64,000 nt of DNA from NCBI GenBank assembly GCA_020283715.1, contig JAIQCW010000013.1, positions 62,001 to 126,000 on the forward strand, given 5' to 3'. The stretch comes from Cytauxzoon felis. Lineage: Eukaryota; Apicomplexa; Aconoidasida; Piroplasmida; Theileriidae. The notes under the pieces are model-generated. The model was given only the letters and a program-made list of their open reading frames with translations. It did not search any database and was not told the DNA's origin. Shown here one piece after another: positions 12,084-22,736 of this stretch. The stretch's first letter is position 1. The number at the start of each line of letters is the position of its first letter. Position numbers and translations under genes: made by a program.

Positions 12084-13168
12084 TTATACATTCATATCTT
12101 TTTGTATATCCTCAACTGCATCAAGTAAAACCTTAAATCTGAATGGTTAATATAAAAATCCGACCAGACACTTACTCGTTTTTATAGTCTTCACATTGCT
12201 TTTCGATCAACTTTAATTGACCAATCCAATTAATCTGCGATAATTTCCTCTTTTTATTATATTCCTCCACATCACTACGAAGTTCATCCCTCTTTTTAGT
12301 TAACCTATGTGCAATTTATACATATATATAATTAAACCCAAAGAAATGGGTTATGAGTATTGTCTACACTACCCAAGGTCTAATCCACCTCTTCTTCCAC
12401 TCGGCGTGGATCCTCTTCCTTTTACTTCCCCCTCCGCTTCCCTGAGATCAGCTCCGGGTTCTCCACCTGAAGTTACATCCTCTACTTCTGCCACGATCTC
12501 TGGGAGTGGCTTTACTCTTTAGAGATAGGTAATTAAAAGAGATGTCTGCAAGACCAACGATGGACATCGAGTGGAACAGTTGTTGTAACATAAGGTGGAT
12601 AGTTGTCTGTAAGACAAAGGATTGACTTTAGGGAAGTTCTGTAGACTATACTACAGTATCTCACTGTGTTATTTATTGTTTGAAACATACATCAATTTTA
12701 GAAGTGTAATATCATCGAGATGTTTGAGCCATTGTCCTTCTTTGTACCGATCTAGTATTTCTAGATTGATCATTGCGGCATTTGAATATTGTAGTAGCAT
12801 TTTGACATTATTTAAATCAGTGGTGTTTGTATTGTAATTATCGAAGTTTAATTTCGTCATCTCTTGGCCTGAAGGAAGTATATGGTGTAAATAGGATCGT
12901 ATTTCAACATACCATTTTTTATACGCTCAAGTTCCAAGTTGTATAAATTATCCTTTTTTTTATGTTCATATGGTAATGGTAGGAGGTATTTCTTTAATAG
13001 TTCTTCCTCGCTAATATTTTGTTCATCTAATATCAGCTTCATTTCATCTTGTATTAAATCCTTTACGACCTTTTCCAATTCTATCGGCACATTATCCACG
13101 TAGGATAAACAATCTACCAGATTATGATTGACATTATACTCATACAACCGAAGTTTTTCACTCGACAT
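12084..13168 (-). CDS. BCAS2: Pre-mRNA-splicing factor SPF27 (BCAS2)
   Basis: Subunit of the Prp19/CDC5L complex of the spliceosome. Read on the minus strand: exon 1 from 13168 (MSSEKLRLYEYN) to ELERIKNG, a 50-nt intron, exon 2 (QEMTKLNF..ITLLKLM), a repeat-bearing intron (about 12315-12680), exon 3 (LTKKRDELRSDVEEYNKKRK..YKNE), a short intron and a last exon ending IQKDMNV. Matches to the family are NLVDCLSYVDN near the start, the central LLKKYLLPLP and the C-terminal coiled coil with INWIGQLKLIEKQCEDYKNE. All intron phases join in frame. The gene is slightly shorter than the human 225 aa. Confidence 0.88.
12376..12618 (-). repeat. Modular repeat in BCAS2 intron
   Basis: Lies in a minus-strand gene, yet the plus strand still goes from C-rich (left) to G-rich (right). 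Contains CTTCCCTGAGATCAGC and GCCACGATCTCTGGGAGTGGC; the right end is eroded. Confidence 0.85.
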
Positions 13169-13509
13169 TCTCGAAAAAGTGATGAATCCAAGTTAAAGTA
13201 GGGATGGGATCATAAGATGCTTTGGATGATGCGATGAAGTGATGTTAAAGAGTCAAATGAAGTGCTGCGATGAAATGTAACCTCAATTTAAGAAAAATAC
13301 ACCCGTCATGTCAATTTTATAAATGCTAAAATATTAGGACATGAATATTGGTTAAAAGTTTCGGAATACGATCATGTTATACTGTATGTCATTATCGCTC
13401 TATGATGCTGCTAAGGTATGGTGACGAAACTATAGTATTTTATTATTGTTTAAATGTATGATTTTCTTATATAATTGTAATTAATAGACATCGCAAATGT
13501 AGTTTTATA
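13169..13509. other. Divergent intergenic region BCAS2/CDPK
   Basis: 340 nt between two divergent start codons; must hold both promoters. No repeat, RNA gene or clear motif seen. Confidence 0.5.
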
Positions 13510-15556
13510 ATGGGAAATTGTTATAGCCGCAATGATACAGTAGATGGCAATGGCTATGAAGCGTCGAGTTTGGTTGAGAGTGATGGTGGTGATGACAGGG
13601 ATTATTTGGTACCGGGTATATCGGATGTATTTTATAATGGTGTAAATTATCCAAAGTGTATAATGAAGGATGGTGAGGTAATAATAGATTTAAATGATAA
13701 GATAATGCGTGATATCTCAGAGTATCCGCGTGTAAATGACTTGATACTGAATAATGATATATGGAAAAGTCGTATATTATCTTCAGTTAAGCTAAGTAAT
13801 CGTTATGTAATTGGTAATAATGCCATTGGTTACGGTGTTTGTGGTACTGTTAAGCATGTTGTAAACAGACGTACTCAGAAGGTGTACGCATTAAAATCTT
13901 TAAATACATATACATCATCAAGGAGAAAATTGACCTCAATATTTAATGAAATAAGTATAAATACACAATTAGATCATCCACATATCGCATTTATGCATGA
14001 GGTTTTTGATGAAGTTGGTAATATCAACATTGTTATGGAATATTGTTCCGGTAATGAATTGTACGATAGATTGGATACTTATAAACGATTCTCTGAGAAT
14101 TATGCTATTAAAATTACGTTTCAAATGTTACTGACGCTAAATTATCTTCATACCAATGGGATCTGTCATCGTGATTTAAAATTAGAAAATTGGGTATTCA
14201 CCGATCAAGAAATCGATTCAACGCTGAAAATGATTGACTTCGGATTTGCCAGAGTATTTGAAAAAGGTATACCCATGGGTGGTATGCATGGAACAGTATA
14301 TTATGTTGATCCAGAAGTTATTGACGGATGCTACAGTGAAAAATGTGATATTTGGAGTACTGGTGTCATCGTTTATATGATGCTAAGTGGTAGTCCTCCA
14401 TTCAACAGTGAAGGAGATAAGGAAATTTTATGGAAGATCAAGAAAGGCAATCTCAAATTTGACGGAATAAGATGGAGTCCCGTATCAGAATTGGCCAAAG
14501 ATTTCATTAAATATTTGTTAAATAGAAATAGCAACGAAAGGCCATCAGCCGAAGCCGCATTGAAACACGAATGGCTTAAAAATGAATGGAATAAATTGTT
14601 TTTCTTCAAAATCCCAATTGAATTATTAAAACAAATCGTCGTCTTCTCAAAAAAAAACCGCTCAGAAGAATAGTACTCGCACTATCCGTTTTAGAAAGTG
14701 ATAGAAACTGTCCAAAAGAAGTCTATAAAACATTCTTTGCCATAAATACTTCAAAAAGTGGAACAATATCCTTTGATGAATTCTTCAACGTCATGAAAAC
14801 ACACCTCAATATGAGCAAACAAGATTGCATCAAGATCTTTAATACTATCACATTCAGAAATACACCACATATCAATTATACTGAATTCGTTACAGCTGTT
14901 ATCGAATACTATGGCATACTCGATATCAATATGCTCTCACTCGTATACAAAAAATTAGACGTATTCAATCACGGATTCATCGATCTAAAATCATTCACCA
15001 CCGCCATTGGACACCACTTTAACAACATCAAAACAGAAGATATCTTCAGACAAACAGATCTTAATAATGATGGATACATCGATTTCGTCGAGGTATGTTA
15101 CCAGAAGGATTTTAATGACTGATGTGGTGTAACTCCACCTGAGGCCCAATCTACTATCTTCTACTGCATCTTGTATTCCACTTGTCGTGGAGCCTCTTCT
15201 AATTACTTCCCCCTCTGCTTCCCGTAGATCATCCTCGGTATGTCTACCCGGAGTAACAGAGAGTGTCAACCCAGAAGAACAGACCTCAAGTACAATACCC
15301 GTAGCTGATCTACAGAAATCCGAGGGGAAGTAAATAAGGAAGCTGACGGTAGGACTGAAATTAGATGGAGAGTTGTTTGCAAGATAAGATAAGGTGGTAG
15401 TGATTTTTTTGGTCTATTAGCTGGTTACATAATATAGATCTAAGGGCGGGTTAATTATAAAAATCTCAAGACTATTGATTTTCCTTAATTAATATTTATA
15501 TTTTTTAGTTTTGTGAGTGTTTAAGTGATTTAAGTTATCAATCGGATGGACGCTGA
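13510..15556 (+). CDS. CDPK: Calcium-dependent protein kinase (CDPK), with frameshift
   Basis: Ca2+-regulated Ser/Thr kinase typical of apicomplexans and plants. MGNCYS at the start suits N-myristoylation and palmitoylation, so membrane attachment is likely. The kinase domain (about 95-355) has the glycine loop GYGVCG, ALKS lysine, HRDLKLEN, DFG and a PEV motif. It is followed by the autoinhibitory junction and EF-hands: NTSKSGTISFDEF, a degenerate pair, and the canonical DLNNDGYIDFVEF. The last hand is split by a repeat-bearing intron; the final exon ends at 15556. The kinase and EF-hand parts are in different frames, breaking at a run of nine A (14649-14657); one more A would join them. No GT-AG intron restores the frame there. 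It is probably a sequencing indel, otherwise a pseudogene. Confidence 0.88.
15134..15397. repeat. Composite modular repeat in CDPK intron
   Basis: Left half carries CCCGTAGATCATCCTCGG in minus orientation, right half CCCGTAGCTGATCT in plus orientation, so the copy is head-to-head. Confidence 0.85.
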
Positions 15557-15798
15557 TGTTGTTTGTTGTATCACGAATGTCAGTTTTATAAATTCCAAAT
15601 TAGTAGTTAGATTTATTATTTAATTTTGTAACATCTTGTAATTTATATAAAAGTTGAGAATAATATATATATATAAGTACTAGGCACATATTATTCATGT
15701 ACGTATTTTGGTGTACTTGTACTAGTGGTTCATGTACTACATTTGGTGGTATATCACATTTAATAAAAAAAATCTTCATATATTTTATAAAGTTAAAA

Positions 15799-17381
15799 AT
15801 GTCAATTAAAGAGAGAATAGAAGACGGCTGGTGGAAATATATGGATGTTAATAATTATAATGAGGATGGAAGTAGTAATAGCAGTATGAGTCGCACCTCC
15901 AATGAAGAAGATGAATCGACAGCATCATATAGTTTTAATGTACCATTTTACTACAATAAAAATGATTCAACTAATCAATGCAATAAAGAAGATTGCGACA
16001 ATGCCGTATGTGATGAGGTGTCATCAAATGAGAGTCAGTCTATGGATAATGTAGTAGAACAACCAGATAATTCAAACGTAAATACAGTACAAGAATCCAT
16101 GAGTGAAGAAAATTTCCCATGTGTAACAGATAAAGTTGATGTAACAGTTGAAATTTATAAATTTGAAATTGACAAATTAAATAAAATTCAAGATGTATTG
16201 AAAAAACAACTAGAAAATAAAGACATACAAATATCCAAACTATCCGATAAAGTAGAAGAATTTGAGCATTGGAAATCACAACTAGATGCCAACAAAGACA
16301 CCTCGATCAAACAATACCAAGATGCATGTCACACCATCATCGAACTCAATAATAACAAAATACTCACGCACGAACAACACATCCAAAACCTCTCGAATAA
16401 ATTACAACAGGTATGTCATTTCCTTCACAAGCATTGTCTATCGGAGATTACTATTTATTACACATTTTCTTCGTCCTGCCGTCAGCTCTTCAATTTACTT
16501 CCCCGTAAACGGTAATGCCACTCCCGGAGATCGTGGAGGTCATGAGGATTGGACCTATGACTATCGGTTGTTGGTAGTAATCTTCAGTAGACAATTGTTC
16601 CTTCACTACTTTTGTGTGACTAAGAAATATATATTAAAATTATAGATGGAGTGTGAACATAATAAAAAGGATGCTGAAATTCGTGAATTGCGTGAGCGTC
16701 TACTGGATTATGACTTAGTATTGGAGAAGAAGGACATGGAGATATCATCTTTGGTTATAGACAAGCAGATGCTGAAGGATTCTATATATGAACTTGAGAA
16801 GACATACAAACAAAGGGAAATGAAGATGAAATTAGAGGTTGAAATTGAATATCAGAGCCAGTTGAAGCCTCTATTGAGTGAAAATGATAAACTTACTCAA
16901 ATTATAGATACTAAAGACAGTGAAATAGAAGAGTTAAATAAACTTGTAAAAACTACCAAAGATGAATATACTAAACTTTTGAGCGGGGTACGTTATCATT
17001 TTTAAATCATATTTTATTCATAATTTTTAGGTGATGACATTTAAGGAGGTGATTTTACGTAAGAATGAGGAGATAAAATATTACAAGGATAGATTGATTA
17101 ACATGGAATCGGAGATGGTCATGAATGATCGTACATCAGAATTAAAGGTATCTGTAGAGGTACAGAATAAATTGAAGGATAAATGTCGTGAATTGGAGTG
17201 TAAATTATCAAAATACGAAATAGCAGCAAAATTACGCGATAAAGTTGGTGAAAACAATATGTGCTATGATAATAAACTACAATTAACTAAAACTGAAGAT
17301 AAAATAACTTCATATAATGATATGGGGTTACATAATAACCAATTGCTACTATTACCACAATCTAACATCAAACGCTTATAA
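15799..17381 (+). CDS. Coiled-coil protein, unknown function
   Basis: Exons 15799-16410, 16646-16987 and 17031-17381, all phase 0, give 434 aa. The first 110 residues are acidic and Ser/Asn-rich. From about residue 115 to 390 the sequence is almost continuous heptad-type coiled coil (for example KLNKIQDVLKKQLENKD, ELREFL-like stretches, KCRELECKLSKYE). It ends with a short non-helical tail. I recognise no domain; a golgin, centrosomal or cytoskeletal role is possible but unsupported. An upstream in-frame ATG at 15697 would add a low-complexity leader and was not chosen. Intron 1 holds a short repeat fragment. Confidence 0.7.
16471..16556 (+). repeat. Short modular repeat fragment in coiled-coil gene intron
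   Basis: Only CTGCCGTCAG, CCGTAAACGG and GCCACTCCCGGAGATCGTGG remain. Confidence 0.8.
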
Positions 17382-17461
17382 ATCATAATCATGTGCTAAT
17401 TTTTTAAAAAATTTAGAACCCCCATGATACATATTTTCCCATTATTGATTATAAATTATTT

Positions 17462-18291
17462 CTAGATTTTAAATGATTGCTGTATGATATCCCATAGATT
17501 ATCACAAGAGTTGATATTTGTATCACTTAACGGTATTTTAATTCTGTTCCATGAATCCCCAACATAATTTGTGACTAAAGCAATTTCTACATTTAGGTCG
17601 TTTTCTTCATCGATGACAATTATACGTAAAGCTGATGATAGAAAATTGTAATATAGCCTGAAGTTTCAGTGAATGTACTGAAATGATTCAAAACGCACCT
17701 ATACCTCCTTTTAAGGTTATTGTTATTTAATTCATTAAGTGCCAATTCATCGTTTAGTAAATTCAATTTAACTTTCAATTCTTCAACTTGGCATTCCTCA
17801 CTTATAAATGATGACCTCCATAAATTTAATTTATCTAAATCATCTTGCCCCTTTAGCATTTTAAGAACATTCTCATCATCTGAAGGAATTTTTGTTGAAG
17901 TAAATAAAATTTGGATAAATATACTTGAATTAAAGTTTGACTTCCATTTTTTAAACTCATCCAATGTATTTTCATAATTATTCTTCTCAGATTCTAATTG
18001 TCTATTTAAATCTAAAGAATATGATGAAATTAAATAATGGAATATCAACTTACTATTATGTGACTCACTTATGTTATTAATTTTTTTACTAAAAATCTTC
18101 TTCAACTTTTCATGTGTATTTATAAATTCATTTACTAATCCATCTTCTATAGACTTGTCGTTTATGTAATCCACAGTCTCCCTAACAACATCATCAAAAA
18201 TGCTGAATAATAGATCATTCCTGCCATTTACAAGATCCAAATCTAATTGAGATAAATTCTTCAACTTGAGTTTTACATTAGTTAATGCCAT
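17462..18291 (-). CDS. Coiled-coil protein with small C-terminal domain, unknown
   Basis: Minus-strand gene of two exons. Exon 1 starts at 18291 (MALTNVKLKLK) and runs through about 200 residues of coiled coil with an internal break. The splice after NLKRR joins to LYYNFLSSALRIIVIDEENDL..., ending at 17462; both candidate donors (GTATAG, GTGCGT) keep the frame. The architecture, a long coiled coil followed by a compact domain of about 65 residues, recalls small kinetochore subunits of the Spc24/Spc25 type, but I see no diagnostic motif, so this is only a suggestion. Confidence 0.6.
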
Positions 18292-18513
18292 TTTGAAGTA
18301 CAAATTTCATTTTATAAACATTGAATTATCCATCCCGTATTTTGAAAATTTAATGATTCATTGACCTAAATTATCAATAAATTGTATTTAAACAACCTTT
18401 TAATATACATTTTCGTCTACACATTTTGTATTTACAACTGTTGTATGCGATCACAACTAAATGTGGTATGAGGTATAGTTACATGGATATAAGGTAATGT
18501 ACAGGATATAAAT

Positions 18514-20610
18514 ATGGATGATGATAATGACAGACAGAGATATAATAAAAGTCAAGGTATATTGTATGAAAGAGAATCGCAAAGTGATCAATCATGGTTT
18601 GATATATTCGGTTTTGGTAAACGTAACGTATTAAATAACAATCTAACATATGGGTTAACATTAGCATTGCCACAGTGTAGCTGTAAACGTGTAGAATCAC
18701 GACCTTTAAAATTTAAAATAGAAGTACCGCCAAATAAACAACAAAAACCGCTACCAAAGCATATAAAAGGCGAAAGATGCAGTAGATTCAATCATTGGTG
18801 GCTAAAATGCTGCCAATCTGCAATATTAAAACAATCGGGGATATACTGGAACTTAATACAACTATTCGACGTCAAACTCAACGTAAATGGTAAAGAGACA
18901 ACTGTCTGTGATTTAGTACTCGGGAATAAAACCACATTAGCAATCACCCTAGACATCAGAAGAACCTATCCATCATTGAAATTTTTTACAAGCTATGGGT
19001 ATCTTTAAATTCCACCTGTAATTATATTCATTGTTAGACGGCGCATGCTCAGACGCATATTATTAGCATACGCATTCTTCGACCCGGATGTAGGATACGT
19101 ACAAGGACTCAATTTTATCGTAGCCAACCTGCTTTGGCACTCAAATGAAGAACAAGCCTTCTGGGCGCTCATCTCACTCATGTACCTCTACGATATGAGA
19201 TGCATGTTCTTACCCGTATGTCTTTAGTCTAGAGAATTATGAGTGAGCCTATATCTATCCCACATATTACTTTATTCGGTCTCCCTGGGAATTGAGGCCA
19301 ATTTGTATTGTAATCTGTGGACTGGATAACGCTTAAGTCGCTACGTTCGTTAGGTGGAACATGATACTATTCTAGGGTTTACCGGGTGTATTTAGAAGAT
19401 GTGAAATATTGGACAAGTGCATGGAGAGGAAGGTACCAAGATTGCATAGGCATTTGGTTTGTTATGATATTGCTTGATTATTTATTTTATAGAAAAATAT
19501 CGGTTTTCATATTCCAATGATATCATTCGATTGGTTAATGACGTTATGTGCAAATTCTATACCCATTAAGCCATTGGTATTTATAAATTCAAATTACTAA
19601 TAGGTGAATATCTACTTCTATAGGGTCGGCTGTGGGATTCGTTTTTCTCTGAGGGTTGGATTGCCATATTTCGTTTCATACTCTACCGCTTGAATCAATT
19701 CCAAGGTTTAAATTCCAAAATTTACTTAAAAATTCTCATTCAGACCATCTTACAACCATGACAGATATCGCCGATATAATGAAAGTTATTAAATATGGCA
19801 ACACCAATACACGCTGGAGCCTCATTGAATTACTACCCGGTATATCATTTAATTGGATCAAATATCTTACTCATAATTATAGGGTTTGGTAGTAGTTCGA
19901 GTAATAGGCGTCATCAGTTGATAATGGATGCTTATTCAATGAATCCAGACAATTTGACGAATGACCCGAATCAAAATTGTAATGAGTCAGATTGGTTCAA
20001 TATAGTGGAAGAATCATTAAAATTCAATCTCGAACCAAAACTAATACACGAATTAGAACTCAGCTACCAAAATTATGAAGCTGAAGAGCCACCATCAACA
20101 GAAAATTCTACATCAAGGATTACCTCTGCTGAGGGTTGTTCACCTGAGGTAACCTACACTGTTGGTCCAACTCTCCTTCGTCCTGTAGACAGCTCTCCTA
20201 ATTACCTATCTATAAAGAGTATAGCCACTCCTGGAGATCGTGGCGATGTTAAAGGTAGTGATGAGACCTCAAGTAAAATACCCGTAGCTGATCTCAGGGA
20301 AGCGGAGGTAAATAAAGGAGATCCATGCAGTGGGAGAAGAGATAATACAGGAAATATCAGTGGATCACCTAGCAGAATGAGAGATGAAATAGAACAGGGA
20401 CATATTGATGAACAGCAAGTTTGTAGCGATTCTCCTCCGACTATATCCAACACCGGATCTGTATTGCCGATAGAGCTGTTGAACGAGTGCGGGTATGGCG
20501 AGGTATCATTGAAGTTAATGGCGTTAATTAATGATTTTAAGGATCGTTTGAATGCAATTGGTGTATCTAAGGCATATTTATTACATTTACGTGCGTTAAA
20601 TGATGAGTAG
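18514..20610 (+). CDS. TBC-domain Rab GTPase-activating protein
   Basis: GAP for a Rab GTPase in membrane traffic. Seven or so exons. The TBC domain shows both catalytic fingers, ITLDIRRTYP (arginine finger) and VGYVQGLNF (glutamine finger), then EEQAFWALISLMY, GLPGVFRRCEILDK, ISFDWLMTLC and WDSFFSEGWIAIFRF. Exon 2 is about 19038-19215 and exon 3 starts at 19376. The last exon contains an in-frame modular repeat (residues reading [17 protein letters not shown] and PVADLREAE) in the linker after the TBC domain, followed by a conserved-looking tail. The stop lies 5 nt from the UMP-CMP kinase stop on the other strand. Confidence 0.88.
19216..19375. repeat. Probable decayed repeat in TBC-gene intron
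   Basis: A 160-nt intron without recognisable full modules; CTCCCTGGGAATTGAGG is at best a relic. The exon to its left is C-rich and the exon to its right G-rich, as at intact copies. Confidence 0.4.
20139..20340 (+). repeat. Exonic in-frame modular repeat, TBC gene
   Basis: Translated in the same frame as the other exonic copies ([22 protein letters not shown]). Partly shortened after DLREAE. Confidence 0.85.
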
Positions 20611-20615
20611 TAGAA

Positions 20616-21380
20616 TCAATTTATAATTTTGTTTACAACTTTACATAAATCGCTCCAAACTTGCTCCATTGAATTATTCGCATCAATTATTGTACACTTA
20701 TTCTTGCTCTTGAATATATTTACTATTGGTATTGTCTCTTCTCGATATACACGTATACGATTCTCCACCACCGATATTTTATCATCAGAACGCTCTAATT
20801 ATTATAGGTAGTTAATTATATCGGATATTATTTTTCCACGGTATTTTTCAAACAAAAACTTACGTTCGCCACTTCTTTGTACTATACGATTAATAGAAGT
20901 ATCATTACTACATTCAAATGTTATAAGATGCAATGCTTCCACAGTATCATTCATTATCTCGTTCCATTGACTATAATTCTCATAATTCCTGGGATAACCA
21001 TCAATCAACACAACATATCTACCCCAACCAAATCCCATTATCTTCTTCTTCAATAGACGTATAGTTATCACCGCCGGTACTATCTCACCTGTAAAAATTA
21101 TATATACCCCCGAAGGGATTAGTGACGTAGGTGATATCTACAAACCTCGATCAAGGTACCACTTGATAGTTTCTATGACGTTAGAGTTTGGGTCATTCAT
21201 TTCATCACGTAGACATTGACCTGCGGATACATGTTTTAATCCTAGGTGTTCTGCGATGCGCTGTGACTGTGTGCTTTTACCGGATCCTGGCATACCGGTG
21301 ATAAAAATCTGGCAAAATAGGATGATTTGTATTTGTTATAATTGAAAACGTACGATTTTCTGTACGGGTTTGTCGTCCAT
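20616..21380 (-). CDS. UMP-CMP kinase
   Basis: Nucleoside monophosphate kinase phosphorylating UMP/CMP with ATP in pyrimidine salvage and synthesis. Minus-strand exons from 21380: MDDKPVQKI; IFITGMPGSGKSTQ..LDRG; EIVPAVITIRLLKKKIMG..RIVQRSGE; QRSDDKISVVENR..KIIN. The P-loop GMPGSGKST, HVSAGQCLRDE (NMP-binding), LIDGYPRN and the LID region with RSDD fit UMP-CMP kinase better than adenylate kinase (short LID, no zinc cysteines). The third splice (GAAC|GTAAGT...TTAG|AGCG) restores RSDD. There is no targeting sequence, so it is probably cytosolic. Confidence 0.88.
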
Positions 21381-21635
21381 CGCTTAAAAATTATATTAAT
21401 ACATGGGAAACTACTAATTAAATAACAAAATTAACATTATAACATTTATTTAAAATATTACAAGTGAATGATAAATGAATCATGATAGTGATTAGAATAT
21501 TCGAAATGAATTTTGATCAATTACATCTATGAGTATGAATGGGGACGTATTACACATTAGAAGATATTTATTTCTTATATAACATGACAAAGTGGGATTT
21601 CATAAGGTTAATTATACTGTAATTTACTTGATATA

Positions 21636-21914
21636 ATGGTAATTTGTAGAATGATGAAAATTTATGACGCCTCTACTTTTAGGTACAAAATTGTAACCAA
21701 TTAAAGGAAATATATGATCAGTGCTTTATCAGCTGGTTCAAAAATGATTTCCTTAAGGGTAAACTTACAGATGAATGTAAAAATAAATTGACTGAATACA
21801 AAAAATGTGTTTATGTATGTCTACTCTCCTTTGTGAATTAATATAATTGTATAGGATCATTTTAAACAATCTGGTAATCAGAAAATAGCAGATTTCATCA
21901 AGCGCTTCGATTAG
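21636..21914 (+). CDS. MDM35: TRIAP1/MDM35-like twin-CX9C protein
   Basis: Small mitochondrial intermembrane-space protein, partner of PRELI/Ups lipid-transfer proteins (family knowledge). Two coding exons, 21683-21814 and 21855-21914, encode NCNQLKEIYDQCFISWFKND FLKG then DECKNKLTEYKKCVY and DHFKQSG..IKRFD: four cysteines in the twin CX9C pattern with the conserved YDxCFxxWxxxxFLKG. The start is uncertain. The coding phase requires an upstream exon ending exactly on a codon, and the best fit is ATG 21636-21638 directly followed by a GTAATT donor. Total about 65 aa. The next gene begins 6 nt after the stop. Confidence 0.8.
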
Positions 21915-21920
21915 TCGACA

Positions 21921-22610
21921 ATGGAAGATATTGATTTTCAATTACTACTCAAGCTATTTGAATCTTATTCCAACGCTTTATCATCTATCACTACGAATCT
22001 CAAAGCCATTCGTATCATACTCGAGAAGCTTCAATTATTCAATGCAGGATGCAACAAAGACTATGATATCGCTGGATATGGCGGTGTAAATGGATGTACT
22101 AATGCCAATATACATCCAGACTTTAAAACTGGTGTGGAATTCGTAGTAAATTCTCATTTATATGGAGAAGATTTCGTAACTCTATCATCCAATGAATCAC
22201 ATCCATATGCAGGAATTAATGGAATTATTCAATATTCTCAGAGGACATCATCCTCCTCGTTGCTGGTTGACTTGTTGAATTTAAATTATCCTGGGATGGT
22301 GGCATTATATCTCCAACGTCAGAGTAATCGTTTATTACAGTTAATTAGTGAAATTCGTGTATCTTGCAATAGTATAAGTACGGAAAGGAATAGAAATCTC
22401 ATAGAATCGTGCCGAATATTATTAAATCGCAATATTAATAGTTTAAATTATACAGTTAGTGAAGATGTTACCAATGTATCTTTGAATTTGCTCGACATAG
22501 TGGCGCGAATAGATTTAATTTATGAATTTTGTGTTAAATTGGATTCCTATCCAACTATTGATGTAAAAATCCTAAGTAATTTAGATGATTTAATTTCATC
22601 CAATATTTAA
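21921..22610 (+). CDS. Hypothetical helical protein
   Basis: 229 aa, single exon, no recognised domain. The N-terminus (MEDIDFQLLLKLFESYSNAL) and C-terminal half look alpha-helical, with leucine-rich amphipathic stretches around 110-229; no signal peptide or membrane segment. The start lies 6 nt after the TRIAP1-like stop, so the promoter must sit within that gene or the two are co-transcribed. It could be a subunit of a tethering or cytoskeletal complex, but nothing shows this. Confidence 0.6.
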   Translation: MEDIDFQLLLKLFESYSNALSSITTNLKAIRIILEKLQLFNAGCNKDYDIAGYGGVNGCTNANIHPDFKTGVEFVVNSHLYGEDFVTLSSNESHPYAGINGIIQYSQRTSSSSLLVDLLNLNYPGMVALYLQRQSNRLLQLISEIRVSCNSISTERNRNLIESCRILLNRNINSLNYTVSEDVTNVSLNLLDIVARIDLIYEFCVKLDSYPTIDVKILSNLDDLISSNI

Positions 22611-22736
22611 TTTACATTTTTATATTTTCAATTCACATCGCGGGTTGTATCATTGCACTTCAGTGGTACTGTAAAATTTCAAATTTAATTTTACAACCAG
22701 ATAATGCCAAGTTAAATTTCATATTTCAATTCAATC

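Noticed and set aside
14640..14670. A tiny intron explaining the CDPK frame change
   Set aside because: Possible GTCGTC or GTCTTC donors with the CTCAG acceptor give 25-28 nt introns in the wrong phase and with poor consensus.
15697..15798. Upstream start for the coiled-coil protein
   Set aside because: It would add a cysteine-rich, low-complexity leader in AT-rich leader-like sequence; the ATG at 15799 has a better context and begins a normal-looking protein.
17462..18291. Firm call as kinetochore subunit Spc24/Spc25
   Set aside because: Only the overall architecture fits; no diagnostic motif.
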